NCBI GenBank assembly: GCA_020024215.1
Contig: JAHHUC010000050.1
Coordinates: forward strand, 1 to 15,917
Length of the DNA: 15,917 nucleotides
Direction of reading: 5' to 3'
DNA from: Oscillospiraceae bacterium
GTDB lineage: Bacteria > Bacillota > Clostridia > Oscillospirales > Ruminococcaceae
The notes below the pieces were generated by a model. It saw only the letters and a program-made list of their open reading frames with translations. It was not told the DNA's origin and did no database searches. Positions within the stretch are counted from its first letter, which is position 1; each line of letters opens with the position of its first letter. Positions 6,889 to 14,205 of this stretch are shown piece by piece. The translations under genes were made by a program, and so were the position numbers.

Positions 6889-8106
6889 GTGTGGGATATA
6901 AGAGATTTTATAACAGAGGATTTTGAGCAGAAGGTTCAGAATTCCTTTGCAAAGGTTACAGGCTATGGAATAGTTTTTGTGGATATAAAGGGAAACCACA
7001 TAGGCCGAGGCAGCAATTTCACAAAATTCTGCAAGGAGATAAATTCCACAGCAGAGGGCTGTGCAGCCTGCGCCAAAAGCAACCGGGAGGGAATGGAGAT
7101 AGCTCTCAAAACAAATAAGCCCTGCATATACATATGTCATGCAGGACTTGTAAATATTATCATTCCGTATATGTATGAGGGCTGCTACATAGGAGCGCTG
7201 ACAGCAGGTCAGGTGGTGTGCCAAAACAACAATTTTTTCAGATGCAGTGAAAATCTGCTTGATGTATGGCTGAAGGATCCAAAATTAAAGGCTTATTATG
7301 GGGAATTGGAAAAATGTGAAAGTGAAAAGATCGAGGCTATGGTGGATTCCTTGAGAAATGTTCAGGAATTTATATTTGAGAGCAGGATAAGGCATGAAAT
7401 GGAGACACAGCTGTATGAAAAGGACAGGGAGCTGCTGACCTATCGCATGCAGAAATCCGAGCTGGAAAGAGAGCTGAAGGCTGCACAATTTGAGCTTTTG
7501 CAGAAAAAGATAATCCCTCATTTCATGTTCAATATACTCAATTCCATATCCAGGCTCATATGTCTGGACGAAAAGCAAAAGGCGCTTGCCATGCTGGATT
7601 CATATGCGAAAATGCTGCGCTATCAATGCTCAAACACAGTCCTCATGGTGGATTTGAAGGAGGAGCTTGATTATATAAGGAACTATCTTTCCATACAGAA
7701 CATAAGGTTTGATGAGAGGGTAACATACAGCATAGAGTGTTCAAAGGAGCTTTACGGGCTTAAAATTCCCTTTTTCTCACTTCAGCCGTTTGTTGAAAAT
7801 TCCATTGAGCATGGAATTTTGGATAAGCCAAAGGGGGGAAGGGTGTGCATATTGTGCAAAAAAAAGCCTGATTGCAGCCAGATAACAATAGAGGATAACG
7901 GCGTGGGCATTGATGAGCGGGAAATAGCTGAAATAAGGGAAAAAATATTGTGCGATTCGCCTGATCCTCCCAAAAATCATGTGGGAATTTTCAACTGCTG
8001 CAGCAGATACAGGGTGGTTTTTGGAAAAAGGGCAGTCATAAGGCTTGAAAGTGAAAAGAACAAAGGCACAAGAGTAACCATAAGGCTGAAAAACAAACAG
8101 GAGTAA
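6889..8106 (+). CDS. PocR-domain sensor histidine kinase (LytS/YesM type)
   Basis: The protein has 405 residues and starts with GTG, with GGGAG 10 bases upstream inside the response-regulator gene. Residues about 8-165 form a PocR ligand-binding domain, seen from EGCAACAKSN (57-65), the YICHAGL motif (81-87) and IGALTAGQVV (101-110). Cys48, Cys58, Cys61, Cys79 and Cys83 cluster there. A coiled coil spans about 168-208. The kinase core is of the LytS/His_kinase type: phospho-acceptor His211 in IPHFMFN, N-box ENSIEH (303-308), G1 DNGVG (336-340) and G2 HVGIFN (364-369). There are no membrane segments, so it senses a cytoplasmic signal, consistent with an imported compound. The PocR domain is known from regulators that respond to small organic molecules; the ligand here is unknown. 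Confidence 0.92.
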   Translation: MWDIRDFITEDFEQKVQNSFAKVTGYGIVFVDIKGNHIGRGSNFTKFCKEINSTAEGCAACAKSNREGMEIALKTNKPCIYICHAGLVNIIIPYMYEGCYIGALTAGQVVCQNNNFFRCSENLLDVWLKDPKLKAYYGELEKCESEKIEAMVDSLRNVQEFIFESRIRHEMETQLYEKDRELLTYRMQKSELERELKAAQFELLQKKIIPHFMFNILNSISRLICLDEKQKALAMLDSYAKMLRYQCSNTVLMVDLKEELDYIRNYLSIQNIRFDERVTYSIECSKELYGLKIPFFSLQPFVENSIEHGILDKPKGGRVCILCKKKPDCSQITIEDNGVGIDEREIAEIREKILCDSPDPPKNHVGIFNCCSRYRVVFGKRAVIRLESEKNKGTRVTIRLKNKQE

Positions 8107-8111
8107 AATTT

Positions 8112-9074
8112 TTATCTGACAAGCCTTCCCTGATAGGTGTTCCTTTCATACAAAAGCTTATCTATATCATTTATGACAGTCAGCTTTTTCTTTGTCCACA
8201 TCGGGGCTAAAAGGGTGGAGGATGCCCCGTCGCCTGTCAGGCGCTCAATCACTATGTTTTCGTCTATTACCTCCAGCTGCCTTACAACTATATCCACATA
8301 TTCCTCCTTTGAAATGAGAGGGAAGGGCTCTTTTTCATATAAAGCTCCAAGAGCGCTTCCCTTTAATATGTGAAGCATATGTATTTTTATGGAAAGGGGC
8401 ATAAGCTCTCCCACTGTTTTGGCTGTTTCTATCATCATTTCCCCGGTTTCGCCGGGAAGTCCGTTTATAATGTGCACAGAGGACTTTATCCCTCTTTCTT
8501 TTAAAAGCTCATAGCCTTGTAAAAATTCCGCATAGCTGTGGCAGCGGTTCATCCTTTTTGCGGTCTTGTCAAATATTGTCTGAAGCCCCAGCTCTGCAAC
8601 CAGAGGCATCCTCTCATTGTAATATGCCAAAAGGTCGGCTGTCTCTTCATCTATGCAGTCGCCCCTTGTGGCTATCCTTATTCCCTCAATAGGCAGCTGG
8701 CAGGCTTCCTTCAAAAAGTAATCCAGCTTATCAATAGGGCCGTATGTGTTTGTGAAGGACTGAAAATATCCTATAAAGCCTGCATCCGGCCACTTTTTCA
8801 AAAGCATTGCGGCGCCTTTTTTAAACTGCTCCTCTATTGATAAGGCGGCCTTTGGTGCAAATTCTGCACCGCCGTCTCCCGAGCAGAAGCAGCAGCCGCC
8901 TATTCCCTTTCTGCCGTCTCTGTTAGGGCAGGTAAAGCCTGTGGACAAGGGGATTTTGCACATCTTCCTGCCGTATTTATGCTTTAAATAATAGTCCATG
9001 GTATAATACCTTTTGAAGCCCTCTGTATGCTTTATGGGGCTTGTATATTTTTTCTTTATGCCAATCACTCCCAT
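8112..9074 (-). CDS. Radical SAM protein of the YhcC/YtqA family (TIGR01212 type)
   Basis: The frame is open from TTG 9095, but the promoter found at 9129-9101 would start transcription near 9094, inside that codon. I therefore prefer ATG 9074 (320 residues), though its ribosome binding site is poor. The family start KRYYT...YYLKHKYGRK is followed by the cluster motif CPNRDG...GGCCFC; counted from ATG 9074 the Fe-S ligands are Cys49, Cys61 and Cys64. GYFQSFTNTYGP, IATRGDCID, ELGLQT, NRCHSY and HIINGLPGET follow in the expected order. Length is typical. The family is conserved in bacteria as a putative Fe-S oxidoreductase, suggested to act in RNA modification; the reaction is not evident from this sequence. 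It converges with the sensor kinase gene with 5 bases between stop codons and no visible terminator. Confidence 0.9.
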   Translation of the reverse strand: MGVIGIKKKYTSPIKHTEGFKRYYTMDYYLKHKYGRKMCKIPLSTGFTCPNRDGRKGIGGCCFCSGDGGAEFAPKAALSIEEQFKKGAAMLLKKWPDAGFIGYFQSFTNTYGPIDKLDYFLKEACQLPIEGIRIATRGDCIDEETADLLAYYNERMPLVAELGLQTIFDKTAKRMNRCHSYAEFLQGYELLKERGIKSSVHIINGLPGETGEMMIETAKTVGELMPLSIKIHMLHILKGSALGALYEKEPFPLISKEEYVDIVVRQLEVIDENIVIERLTGDGASSTLLAPMWTKKKLTVINDIDKLLYERNTYQGRLVR

Positions 9075-9079
9075 CTCAC

Positions 9080-9108
9080 TTGTAAAAGAAACCAAGCTAT
9101 ATTATAAT
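9080..9108 (+). promoter_or_regulatory. Promoter for the flavin reductase/phosphoesterase unit, overlapping a divergent promoter
   Basis: TTGTAA (9080-9085), a 17-base spacer and TATAAT (9103-9108) on the plus strand. The predicted start near 9115 gives a leader of about 40 bases. The -10 lies in the 12-base palindrome ATATTATAATAT (9099-9110), shared with the opposite promoter. Confidence 0.6.
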
Positions 9109-9129
9109 ATCCAAATAAAGAATTATCAA
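9101..9129 (-). promoter_or_regulatory. Divergent promoter for the radical SAM gene
   Basis: Read on the minus strand: TTGATA (9129-9124), a 17-base spacer and TATAAT (9106-9101). The predicted start is near 9094. The -10 overlaps that of the plus-strand promoter by four bases. Confidence 0.65.
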
Positions 9130-9153
9130 ATGCAAGTTTAAGGAGGCTATATT

Positions 9154-9759
9154 TTGTCAAAGGTAAATTGGAAGGGCGGAACAATGCTTTACCCGGTTCC
9201 TGCCTGCTTGGTGTCCGTAGGGAGCATGAAGGAGAGCAACCTTATTACAGTGGCATGGTGCGGAATCATTAGCTCTGAGCCGCCGAGACTATACATTTCG
9301 GTGAGAAGGGAAAGATTTTCCCACCACATACTGACACAGACGAGGGAATTTTGTGTAAACCTGACTACTGCCGCAATGGTAAGAGGGGTGGATCTGTGCG
9401 GAGTTAAGTCCGGCAGGGATGTGGATAAGTTCAAAATAGCTAAATTTACCAAGGAAAAGGCCGAAAAAGTCTCCTGTCCCAGAGTGGCAGAAAGCCCAAT
9501 AACACTCGAGTGCAGGGTGTTTGACATAATTCCCTTGGGAAGCCATGATATGTTTATGGCTGACATTGTGTCTGTTGCTGTGGATGAAAGCCTGATAGAC
9601 GAAAAAGGCGCCCTCTCTTTGGCAAAATCCAATCTGGTGGCTTATTCCCACGGCAGCTATATGAAGCTGGGGGCAAAGGCAGGCTCCTTCGGCTATTCTG
9701 TAAGAAAAAAGACTCCCAAAAAAGGTGAAAGGGCCAATGGAAGAAAAAAGAAAAATTAG
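9154..9759 (+). CDS. Flavin reductase-like FMN-binding protein
   Basis: The protein has 201 residues and starts with TTG, chosen because AAGGAGG (9140-9146) lies 7 bases upstream. The split-barrel flavin reductase family is seen from W-K-G-G-T-M-L-YPVPACLVS near the N-terminus, NLITVAWCGIISSEPPRLYISVR-like residues (about 29-51), FCVNL (66-70) and the later stretch GSHDMFMADIVSV, all typical. It should bind FMN and may reduce flavin or act as a flavoprotein electron carrier; no partner enzyme is adjacent. The last 20 residues are strikingly basic (Lys/Arg-rich), and their codons overlap the start of the phosphoesterase gene by 23 bases, so the two are cotranscribed and probably coupled. Confidence 0.85.
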   Translation: MSKVNWKGGTMLYPVPACLVSVGSMKESNLITVAWCGIISSEPPRLYISVRRERFSHHILTQTREFCVNLTTAAMVRGVDLCGVKSGRDVDKFKIAKFTKEKAEKVSCPRVAESPITLECRVFDIIPLGSHDMFMADIVSVAVDESLIDEKGALSLAKSNLVAYSHGSYMKLGAKAGSFGYSVRKKTPKKGERANGRKKKN

Positions 9760-10603
9760 GCTTTTAAAAAATGCAGCTGCCATGAGCTTGTTGTGTGCAG
9801 GCTATATCTGGTTTGAAAACAATCGTCTTGAGCTAAAGCACTATTCTCTGCACACAGAAAGAGGGCAGGGCATAAGGCTTTTGCAGCTTTCGGACCTCCA
9901 TGACAAGGTGTTTTTAGGATATGATAACAAGCTTTTAAAAAAGATTTTTGCAGCCTCCCCCGATTTGATTCTCTTAACCGGAGACACTGTTTGTGCAGGC
10001 GGAAAAAACATCAGGGCCACCTGTGAATTTTTAAAGCTTTTGACAGCAAGATATCCCGTCTGCGGAATTTTGGGCAATCACGAGCAAAGGGGCGACAGGC
10101 AGCGCTTTATAGAGTATTCCATGAAAAAAGCAGGCGTGAGGCTTCTTAAAAATCAGCAGCAGCAATTTCTGATAAGGGGTACTTCCGTGTCTGTTTTGGG
10201 CCTTTGTGAAAAGCAGGCAATAAAAAGAACCGATTATATAAAGGAATTTTTTAACCTCCTTGAATATGAAAACCACGACAAAGAGCTGCAAACCTTGGAG
10301 GAAAGCACGGGAATAAGGATACTTCTTTCCCATTTTCCCGAAAACTATGCCCTCACAGGCGAAAATGCATACAACAGGTTTTCCTTTGAGCTTATGCTGT
10401 CAGGCCACTCCCACGGCGGCCATATAAGGCTTCCTGCAATAGGCGGGCTCTTCAGCCCCGGTCAGGGCTTTTTCCCAAAATACTGCAAGGGACTTTACAA
10501 TGGCAGAAACAACGCTCTTTTAGTTTCTTCCGGCATAGGAAACGATGCCCCCATACCCCGGGTAAATAACCCCCCATCCATAGCTGTCATTGATTTTGTT
10601 TAA
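9737..10603 (+). CDS. Membrane-anchored metallophosphoesterase (YkuE/YaeI-like)
   Basis: The protein has 288 residues. ATG 9737 is preferred over GTG 9725 because AAAGGTG (9721-9727) is spaced 9 bases from it. A short hydrophobic segment (about 13-26) after a basic start suggests an N-terminal anchor. The calcineurin-like set is complete: DLHD (Asp53, His55), GDTV (Asp83), GNHE (Asn114, His115), SHFPE (His199) and GHSHGGH (His224, His226). These ligate two metal ions. The YkuE/YaeI subfamily includes phosphodiesterases acting on lipid-linked or nucleotide-diphosphate substrates; the substrate here is unknown. The gene overlaps the flavin reductase gene and ends about 58 bases before the yceD promoter, without a clear terminator. 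Confidence 0.88.
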   Translation: MEEKRKIRLLKNAAAMSLLCAGYIWFENNRLELKHYSLHTERGQGIRLLQLSDLHDKVFLGYDNKLLKKIFAASPDLILLTGDTVCAGGKNIRATCEFLKLLTARYPVCGILGNHEQRGDRQRFIEYSMKKAGVRLLKNQQQQFLIRGTSVSVLGLCEKQAIKRTDYIKEFFNLLEYENHDKELQTLEESTGIRILLSHFPENYALTGENAYNRFSFELMLSGHSHGGHIRLPAIGGLFSPGQGFFPKYCKGLYNGRNNALLVSSGIGNDAPIPRVNNPPSIAVIDFV

Positions 10604-10632
10604 GATGGGGCAAATTTCAAAAAAATCTTAAA

Positions 10633-10672
10633 AAGGTTGTCAAAAAGCCGAAAAATAAGGTTGACAAAGAAA
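10633..10672. repeat. Short direct repeat upstream of yceD, overlapping the -35
   Basis: AAGGTTGTCAAAAAG (10633-10647) and AAGGTTGACAAAGAA (10658-10672) differ at three positions and are offset by 25 bases. The second contains the TTGACA -35. The first has no matching -10, so it may be a regulatory site or chance in A-rich sequence. Confidence 0.3.
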
Positions 10673-10689
10673 GATAAACAGCTTATAAT
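10661..10689 (+). promoter_or_regulatory. Consensus sigma-A promoter of yceD-rpmF
   Basis: TTGACA (10661-10666), exactly 17 bases and TATAAT (10684-10689): a perfect match to the vegetative consensus. The start is predicted near 10696. Such a promoter fits a ribosomal-protein operon. Confidence 0.88.
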
Positions 10690-10692
10690 AAC

Positions 10693-10716
10693 CTAGGGTG
10701 ACTTTGGTCACCTTAG
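10693..10716. promoter_or_regulatory. Inverted repeat at the predicted yceD transcription start (operator or 5' hairpin)
   Basis: CTAGGGTGAC (10693-10702) and GTCACCTTAG (10707-10716) pair over 10 bp with one G-T, around a TTTG loop. It is not followed by a T-run, so it is not a terminator. Position over +1 fits a repressor operator or a 5'-end stem in the leader. It ends 8 bases before the ribosome binding site. Confidence 0.6.
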
Positions 10717-10737
10717 TGTTTTGTGGAGGATTTTGTT

Positions 10738-11232
10738 ATGGTAATAGATATAAGAGAGATCTTGTCCGGCGCTTCCTCCGAAACTGCCTTTCAGGGCTCA
10801 ATTGATTTAAGCAACCTTAAGCGGCACAAGGCGGTGCTTTTCCCTCAATTGCTGGCGGTAAAAGGGGAAGTTACAAACCGTGCGGATGTTGTTACGCTGC
10901 GCTACCAAATCAACGGCGATATGCCTTATCTTTGTGATCGCTGTCTGATGCAGTGCCATCTCGATATCAACAAAGAATTTTCTCACACTGTGGTAAAATC
11001 ACTGGAGGATGAAGAGCTGGACGACATATTTTTGGTTTGCCCTGACGGTACACTTGATATTGAAGAGATTGCCACCTCCGACCTGCTCCTTTACCTTCCC
11101 TCAAAGCTTTTGTGCCGGGAAGACTGCAAGGGGTTGTGTTCCGAATGCGGAGCCAATCTCAATGAGGGCGACTGCGGCTGTAATAAAAAGGTCATAGATC
11201 CCAGATTACAGAAGCTTGCCGATCTGCTTTAA
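10738..11232 (+). CDS. yceD: YceD/DUF177 family protein (23S rRNA accumulation)
   Basis: The protein has 164 residues from ATG 10738, with GGAGGA 7 bases upstream; the GTG at 10723 overlaps that site and is rejected. Family marks are CDRCL (66-70), a mid-protein acidic region, and the Cys-rich C-terminal segment LCREDCKGLCSECGANLN...CGC, which could bind a metal. The family is needed for normal 23S rRNA levels in bacteria and plastids. It is followed 63 bases later by rpmF, the conserved bacterial pairing, which supports a role in large-subunit biogenesis. The leader carries a consensus promoter and an inverted repeat. Confidence 0.93.
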   Translation: MVIDIREILSGASSETAFQGSIDLSNLKRHKAVLFPQLLAVKGEVTNRADVVTLRYQINGDMPYLCDRCLMQCHLDINKEFSHTVVKSLEDEELDDIFLVCPDGTLDIEEIATSDLLLYLPSKLLCREDCKGLCSECGANLNEGDCGCNKKVIDPRLQKLADLL

Positions 11233-11295
11233 AGGCTAAGGAGCCAAAAAGTAAATTCACATTGAAATCTTAAATTTGGAAGGAGTTAATAAACA

Positions 11296-11478
11296 ATGGC
11301 AGTACCAAAGAGAAAAACCTCAAAAGCAAGAAGAGATAAAAGAAGATCCAGCGTATGGAAGCTTTCCTCACCCGCACTTTGCAAATGCACACACTGCGGA
11401 CACCTCAAGGCTCCCCACAGAGTTTGCCCCAATTGCGGATATTATAGGAACAGAGAAGTAGTTTCCGTAGAGGACTAA
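11296..11478 (+). CDS. rpmF: 50S ribosomal protein L32
   Basis: The protein has 60 residues with the hallmark N-terminus AVPKRKTSKARRDKRR and a zinc ribbon of Cys31, Cys34, Cys44 and Cys47 (CTHC and CPNC), so this is the zinc-containing form. AAGGAG lies 11 bases before the ATG. It is second in the yceD operon, and a terminator follows 17 bases after the stop. Confidence 0.98.
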   Translation: MAVPKRKTSKARRDKRRSSVWKLSSPALCKCTHCGHLKAPHRVCPNCGYYRNREVVSVED

Positions 11479-11495
11479 TTCATATAAGATATTAA

Positions 11496-11525
11496 GGGAG
11501 GACAGCTTGTTCCTCCCATTTTTGT
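11496..11525 (+). terminator. Rho-independent terminator of yceD-rpmF
   Basis: A perfect 7-bp stem, GGGAGGA (11496-11502) with TCCTCCC (11511-11517), an 8-base loop and the T-run ATTTTTG. It separates rpmF from the DUF512 operon. Confidence 0.85.
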
Positions 11526-11536
11526 GCATTGAATTT

Positions 11537-11545
11537 TGATATAAT
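11537..11545 (+). promoter_or_regulatory. Possible extended -10 promoter for the DUF512-der-plsY-gpsA operon
   Basis: TGATATAAT is an extended -10 just after the rpmF terminator. No good -35 is present. The start near 11552 would leave a leader of about 14 bases, just enough for the ribosome binding site. Confidence 0.45.
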
Positions 11546-11565
11546 TGTTAAAAAAGGAGGGCGCT

Positions 11566-12870
11566 GTGGCGGTTTTAATTACAGCTGTTGAAAAAAATTC
11601 CTATGCGGAAAAGGCGGGCATACAAAAAAACGACACCATTGTATCCATAGGCAAAAATGAAATAAACGATGTTCTGGATTATCAGTTTTACGCATCCGAC
11701 ATAGAGCTTTCCGTGGAGCTTTTAAGAGAGGGCATACCCTATTCGGTAAAGATAAGAAAGCCTCAGTATAAGGATCTGGGGCTGGAATTTAAAAGCTATC
11801 TTATGGATGAAAAAAGAAGATGCTGCAACAACTGCATCTTCTGCTTTATAGACCAAAATCCCAAGGGAATGAGAGAAAGCATTTATTTTAAGGATGATGA
11901 CGACCGCCTCTCCTTTCTTTTCGGAAATTATGTGACATTGACAAATCTTTCCTCTCACGATGTGGAAAGAATAATTAAGATGAAGATAAGCCCCATAAAT
12001 GTTTCGGTACACACTACAAATCCCCAGTTAAGGTGCAGAATGATGCACAATCGCTTTGCAGGCGAGGCTCTGCAAAAGCTTTATAAAATAGCAGAGGCAG
12101 GGAATAAAATAAATGCCCAGATAGTGCTCTGCCCCAAAATAAATGACAATGATGAGCTTAGAAGGACTTTGTCTGACTTAGAAAAGCTTTATCCTGCTGT
12201 TCAGTCAATAGCCTGTGTGCCTGTGGGAGTGACAGCATACAGGGATGGGCTTTTCCCGATGGAAACTTATAATGAAACAACAGCCGGGGAAACTATTGAT
12301 ATAATCCATGAATTTCAGGAAAAATTTTTAAAAAAGGATAAAAAGAGGATATGCTACCCCTCCGATGAATTTTTTATTTTGGCAAAAAGAAAGCTGCCCG
12401 ATTATACCTATTACGGCGAATTTGACCAGCTGGATAACGGAGTTGGTCTTATATCCTTTCTTTATAAGGAATTTGAAGCCTTTCTTCCTCTCATGGAGCC
12501 TCTGGGCACAAAGAGAAGCTTTACAGCCGTGACAGGCGAGGCGGCATATCCTTTTATAAATGACCTTATGCAGAAGCTTATGGAAAGGGACCCAAATCTT
12601 AAGGTTAATTTAAAGGCGATAAAAAATAATTTCTTCGGCGGAAAGATAACGGTTGCAGGTCTTGTGACAGGAACCGATATTGTGCAGCAGCTAAAGGGTA
12701 CGGATCTGGGCAGCGCCTTGATAATTCCCGATTGCATGCTAAGGCACGAAAGGGATAAATTTTTGGATGATATGACATTGGAGCAATTAAGTCAGCAGCT
12801 GAACATACCTGTAAGGGTGATAGGCTCTGACGGCTCATCCATGTGTGAAATATTGGAAATGGAAGTTTAA
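11566..12870 (+). CDS. DUF512 protein with PDZ-like and radical SAM-like domains
   Basis: The protein has 434 residues and starts with GTG 11566, with AAGGAGG (11554-11560) 5 bases upstream; the TTG at 11545 would put that site inside the gene. Residues 1-65 are PDZ-like (VEKNSYAEKAGIQKNDTIVSI). Next is a Cys motif CCNNCIFCFIDQ with Cys86, Cys90 and Cys93 in CX3CX2C spacing, as in radical SAM enzymes, then MRESIYFKDDD, RLSFLFGNYVTLTN, ISVH-like PINVSVHTTNP and MMHNRFAG. The C-terminal DUF512 part includes CVPVGVT, a GVGL stretch and VAGLVTGTDI (near 375-385). The family is widespread in Clostridia and cyanobacteria, but its reaction is unknown. The ribosome binding site of der overlaps the stop codon, so they are cotranscribed. 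Confidence 0.9.
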   Translation: MAVLITAVEKNSYAEKAGIQKNDTIVSIGKNEINDVLDYQFYASDIELSVELLREGIPYSVKIRKPQYKDLGLEFKSYLMDEKRRCCNNCIFCFIDQNPKGMRESIYFKDDDDRLSFLFGNYVTLTNLSSHDVERIIKMKISPINVSVHTTNPQLRCRMMHNRFAGEALQKLYKIAEAGNKINAQIVLCPKINDNDELRRTLSDLEKLYPAVQSIACVPVGVTAYRDGLFPMETYNETTAGETIDIIHEFQEKFLKKDKKRICYPSDEFFILAKRKLPDYTYYGEFDQLDNGVGLISFLYKEFEAFLPLMEPLGTKRSFTAVTGEAAYPFINDLMQKLMERDPNLKVNLKAIKNNFFGGKITVAGLVTGTDIVQQLKGTDLGSALIIPDCMLRHERDKFLDDMTLEQLSQQLNIPVRVIGSDGSSMCEILEMEV

Positions 12871-12885
12871 GGAGGTTAATAGTTT

Positions 12886-14205
12886 ATGTCTAAGCCGATA
12901 GTTGCCATAGTTGGCAGACCGAATGTGGGCAAAAGCACGCTGTTCAACAAGCTTTGCGGCACAAGGCTTTCAATAGTGGAGGATACCCCCGGAGTTACAA
13001 GGGACAGGATATATGCCCCCTGCAATTGGGAGGGGCATGAATTTATGCTGGTGGATACCGGCGGAATAGAGCCTTTTTCCGATGACATAATCCTCTCACA
13101 GATGAGAAGGCAGGCGGAATTGGCAATAGAGAGCGCCCAGGTGATAGTTCTGGTGGTGGATATAAGGTCAGGTGTGACAGCCACCGATTCAGAGGTTGCC
13201 TCCATGCTTTTAAAAAGCCGCAAGCCCACCATTTTATGCGTGAACAAATGCGACAGCGTGGGAGATGTTCCGCCTGAATTTTATGAATTTTACAATTTGG
13301 GAATGGGCGACCCCATTGCGGTTTCCTCCGTTCACGGACACGGCACAGGCGACCTTTTGGATGAGGTGATAAAGCATATTGACTTTACCAAAGCCCTGGA
13401 TGTACCTGAGGGTGTTATTTCCGTCGCCGTAATAGGAAAGCCCAATGTGGGAAAATCCTCACTGGTAAATAAGATAACAGGTGAAGAGAGGGCGATAGTT
13501 TCCAATATTGCAGGAACAACAAGGGATGCCACCGACACCATGACAGAGAACAGGTTCGGAAAATTCAACCTCATTGATACAGCCGGCATAAGAAGAAAGA
13601 ACAAAATTACAGATGATATTGAGCATTACAGCGTTTTAAGGGCGTATATGGCTGTTGACAGGGCCGATGTATGCGTGATAATGATAGATGCTCTGGAGGG
13701 CTTTACCGAGCAGGATTCCAAAATTGCCGGCTATGCCCATGAGCAGGGCAAGGGCTGCATAGTTGCGGTAAACAAATGGGATGCGGTTGAAAAAAATGAA
13801 AAAACCATGCAGGAATTTGAAAACAAGCTTAAGGTGGATTTTTCCTTCATGAGCTATGTTCCCTTTGTGTTCATCTCCGCAAAGACAGGCCAGAGGCTGG
13901 ATAAGCTTTTTGAGCTTATTGTAAGGGTGAAAGCCAACAACAGCATGAGGGCGACAACAGGTGCTCTCAATGAGATTTTATCCTCTGCCACAGCAAGGGT
14001 GCAGCCGCCCTCTGACAAGGGAAAGCGGCTTAAAATCTATTATATCACACAGGCATCCTCTGCTCCTCCCACATTTGTATGCTTTTGCAACAGGGCAGAG
14101 CTTTTCCATTTTTCCTATCAGAGATATATTGAAAATCAGATAAGAGAGTCGTTCGATCTTATGGGAACGCCTGTAAAGCTGATCATCAGGGAGCGGGGAG
14201 AATAA
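12886..14205 (+). CDS. der: GTPase Der (EngA), ribosome assembly factor
   Basis: The protein has 439 residues, full length for the family, with two tandem GTPase domains and a C-terminal KH-like domain. Domain 1: GRPNVGKS (10-17), DTPGVTRDR, DTGG (57-60), NKCD (120-123). Domain 2: GKPNVGKS (184-191), IAGTTRDA, DTAG (231-234), NKWD (296-299). The KH-like domain covers about 352-437, ending KLIIRERGE. Der is essential for 50S subunit maturation. AAGGAGG lies 10 bases before the ATG. The stop TAA shares its last base with the plsY ATG (TAATG), giving translational coupling. Confidence 0.98.
   Translation: MSKPIVAIVGRPNVGKSTLFNKLCGTRLSIVEDTPGVTRDRIYAPCNWEGHEFMLVDTGGIEPFSDDIILSQMRRQAELAIESAQVIVLVVDIRSGVTATDSEVASMLLKSRKPTILCVNKCDSVGDVPPEFYEFYNLGMGDPIAVSSVHGHGTGDLLDEVIKHIDFTKALDVPEGVISVAVIGKPNVGKSSLVNKITGEERAIVSNIAGTTRDATDTMTENRFGKFNLIDTAGIRRKNKITDDIEHYSVLRAYMAVDRADVCVIMIDALEGFTEQDSKIAGYAHEQGKGCIVAVNKWDAVEKNEKTMQEFENKLKVDFSFMSYVPFVFISAKTGQRLDKLFELIVRVKANNSMRATTGALNEILSSATARVQPPSDKGKRLKIYYITQASSAPPTFVCFCNRAELFHFSYQRYIENQIRESFDLMGTPVKLIIRERGE

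Noticed and set aside
10723..11232. yceD starting at GTG 10723
   Set aside because: That start overlaps the GGAGGA site that serves ATG 10738, and the extra five residues are not family-like.
11235..11250. Small hairpin GGCT-AAGG-AGCC between yceD and rpmF
   Set aside because: The stem is only 4 bp and is followed by A rather than T, so it is not a terminator.
11276..11461. Plus-strand frame overlapping rpmF
   Set aside because: It is a shifted frame of the L32 gene, which has an unmistakable product and a proper start.
12876..13604. Minus-strand open frames opposite der
   Set aside because: They mirror a conserved GTPase gene and have no recognisable product or start signal.
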